DNA of 5,777 bases from Dehalococcoidia bacterium UBA4060 (GTDB lineage: Bacteria; Chloroflexota; Dehalococcoidia; GIF9; UBA5629). A model generated the notes under the pieces. It saw only the letters and a program-made list of their open reading frames with translations, was not told where the DNA came from and made no database searches. The translations under genes and the position numbers were made by a program. Location: assembly GCA_002383665.1 (NCBI GenBank), contig DFZI01000039.1, positions 1 to 5,777 of the forward strand. The letters are read 5' to 3'. Shown one piece after another: positions 5,635-5,777 of the stretch (within the stretch, counting starts at the first letter, position 1; the number at the start of each line of letters is the position of its first letter).

Positions 5635-5777
5635 CTATAGCACCATTATGGTACCGGCGTTATTAAAAAAGAAGGAATCAGGGAATTCAACTGCCAGCCT
5701 GGCGGCGGGCATCATACCCGTGCAGTGTGAAGCGCCCAGTTTTTCAATATTTATTGCCCTTAGCGCTGCTACAGTAG
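5635..5777 (-). CDS. MBL-fold metallohydrolase, C-terminal fragment (gene continues beyond the window)
   Basis: On the minus strand an open frame enters at the window edge and stops at TAG (5635-5637), giving 46 residues. They read ALRAINIEKLGASHCTGMMP, then a helix ARLAVEF, PDSFFFNNAG and TIMVL at the end. A SHCTG motif followed by an 'A-x-LA-x-x-F' helix and a final F-x-N-x-x-G-T strand is the usual ending of metallo-beta-lactamase-fold hydrolases of the dihydropterin/ribofuranosylaminobenzene-phosphate synthase-like group (COG1237 type); His in SHCTG corresponds to a late metal-binding histidine of the fold. The N-terminal HxHxDH metal site must lie outside the window and was not seen. The gene converges on the ABM gene. 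The family call rests on a short stretch, and the substrate is unknown. Confidence 0.72.
   Translation of the reverse strand, partial: TVAALRAINIEKLGASHCTGMMPAARLAVEFPDSFFFNNAGTIMVL

Noticed and set aside
5621..5644. Imperfect inverted repeat around TGCATAG/CTATAGCA at the end of the MBL gene
   Set aside because: The stem needs a bulge and leaves a two-base loop, so it is not a credible hairpin without losing pairs.
3348..5777. A novel defence or modification system made of the methyltransferase, zinc-ribbon and ABM genes
   Set aside because: The three genes have separate promoters and different orientations, with no nuclease, helicase, NTPase or toxin-like partner in view. Adjacency alone does not support a system.

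Overview
The window reads as an ordinary chromosomal stretch of a bacterium with roughly balanced base composition. Translation starts and promoter-like elements are bacterial. Gene content (a LacD-type class I aldolase, a divergent pyruvate kinase, a PfkB-family sugar-phosphate kinase, a zinc-ribbon membrane protein and an MBL hydrolase of the 'SHCTG' type) would fit an anaerobic lineage such as Chloroflexota/Dehalococcoidia. That placement is a guess from protein flavour, not something the sequence proves.

Layout. Positions 1-3294 (+) hold a tightly packed operon: the 3' part of a LacD-like tagatose/fructose-1,6-bisphosphate aldolase (its start lies outside the window), a complete pyruvate kinase 9 bases later, and a complete 1-phosphofructokinase/tagatose-6-phosphate kinase-type enzyme whose ATG directly abuts the pyruvate kinase stop. 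Together they supply a sugar-phosphate kinase, the bisphosphate-cleaving aldolase and the final ATP-yielding step of glycolysis.

Positions 3348-5058 (-) hold two genes facing the operon: a membrane-anchored double zinc-ribbon protein of unknown function with its own recognisable promoter, and upstream of it a beta-class (TSPPY) DNA amino-methyltransferase without a visible restriction partner. A 13-bp perfect inverted repeat spans the end of the methyltransferase gene and the promoter of the zinc-ribbon gene.

Positions 5059-5230 form a divergent promoter region with a TTGACA element on each strand. The methyltransferase transcript is predicted to be nearly leaderless. The opposite transcript has a leader of about 70 nt with an 8-bp stem-loop, followed by a strong Shine-Dalgarno and a small ABM-domain protein (5231-5527). 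Between it and the window end lie a short hairpin and a doubtful 23-codon ORF. The last 143 bases encode, on the minus strand, the C-terminus of an MBL-fold metallohydrolase.

I found no CRISPR array, tRNA, rRNA, insertion sequence or phage gene, and no convincing evidence of a new multi-gene system. The points most worth a second look are the pyruvate kinase cation-site substitution, the unusual glycolytic cluster, the 13-bp inverted repeat, and the two differently built transcripts leaving the divergent promoter region.
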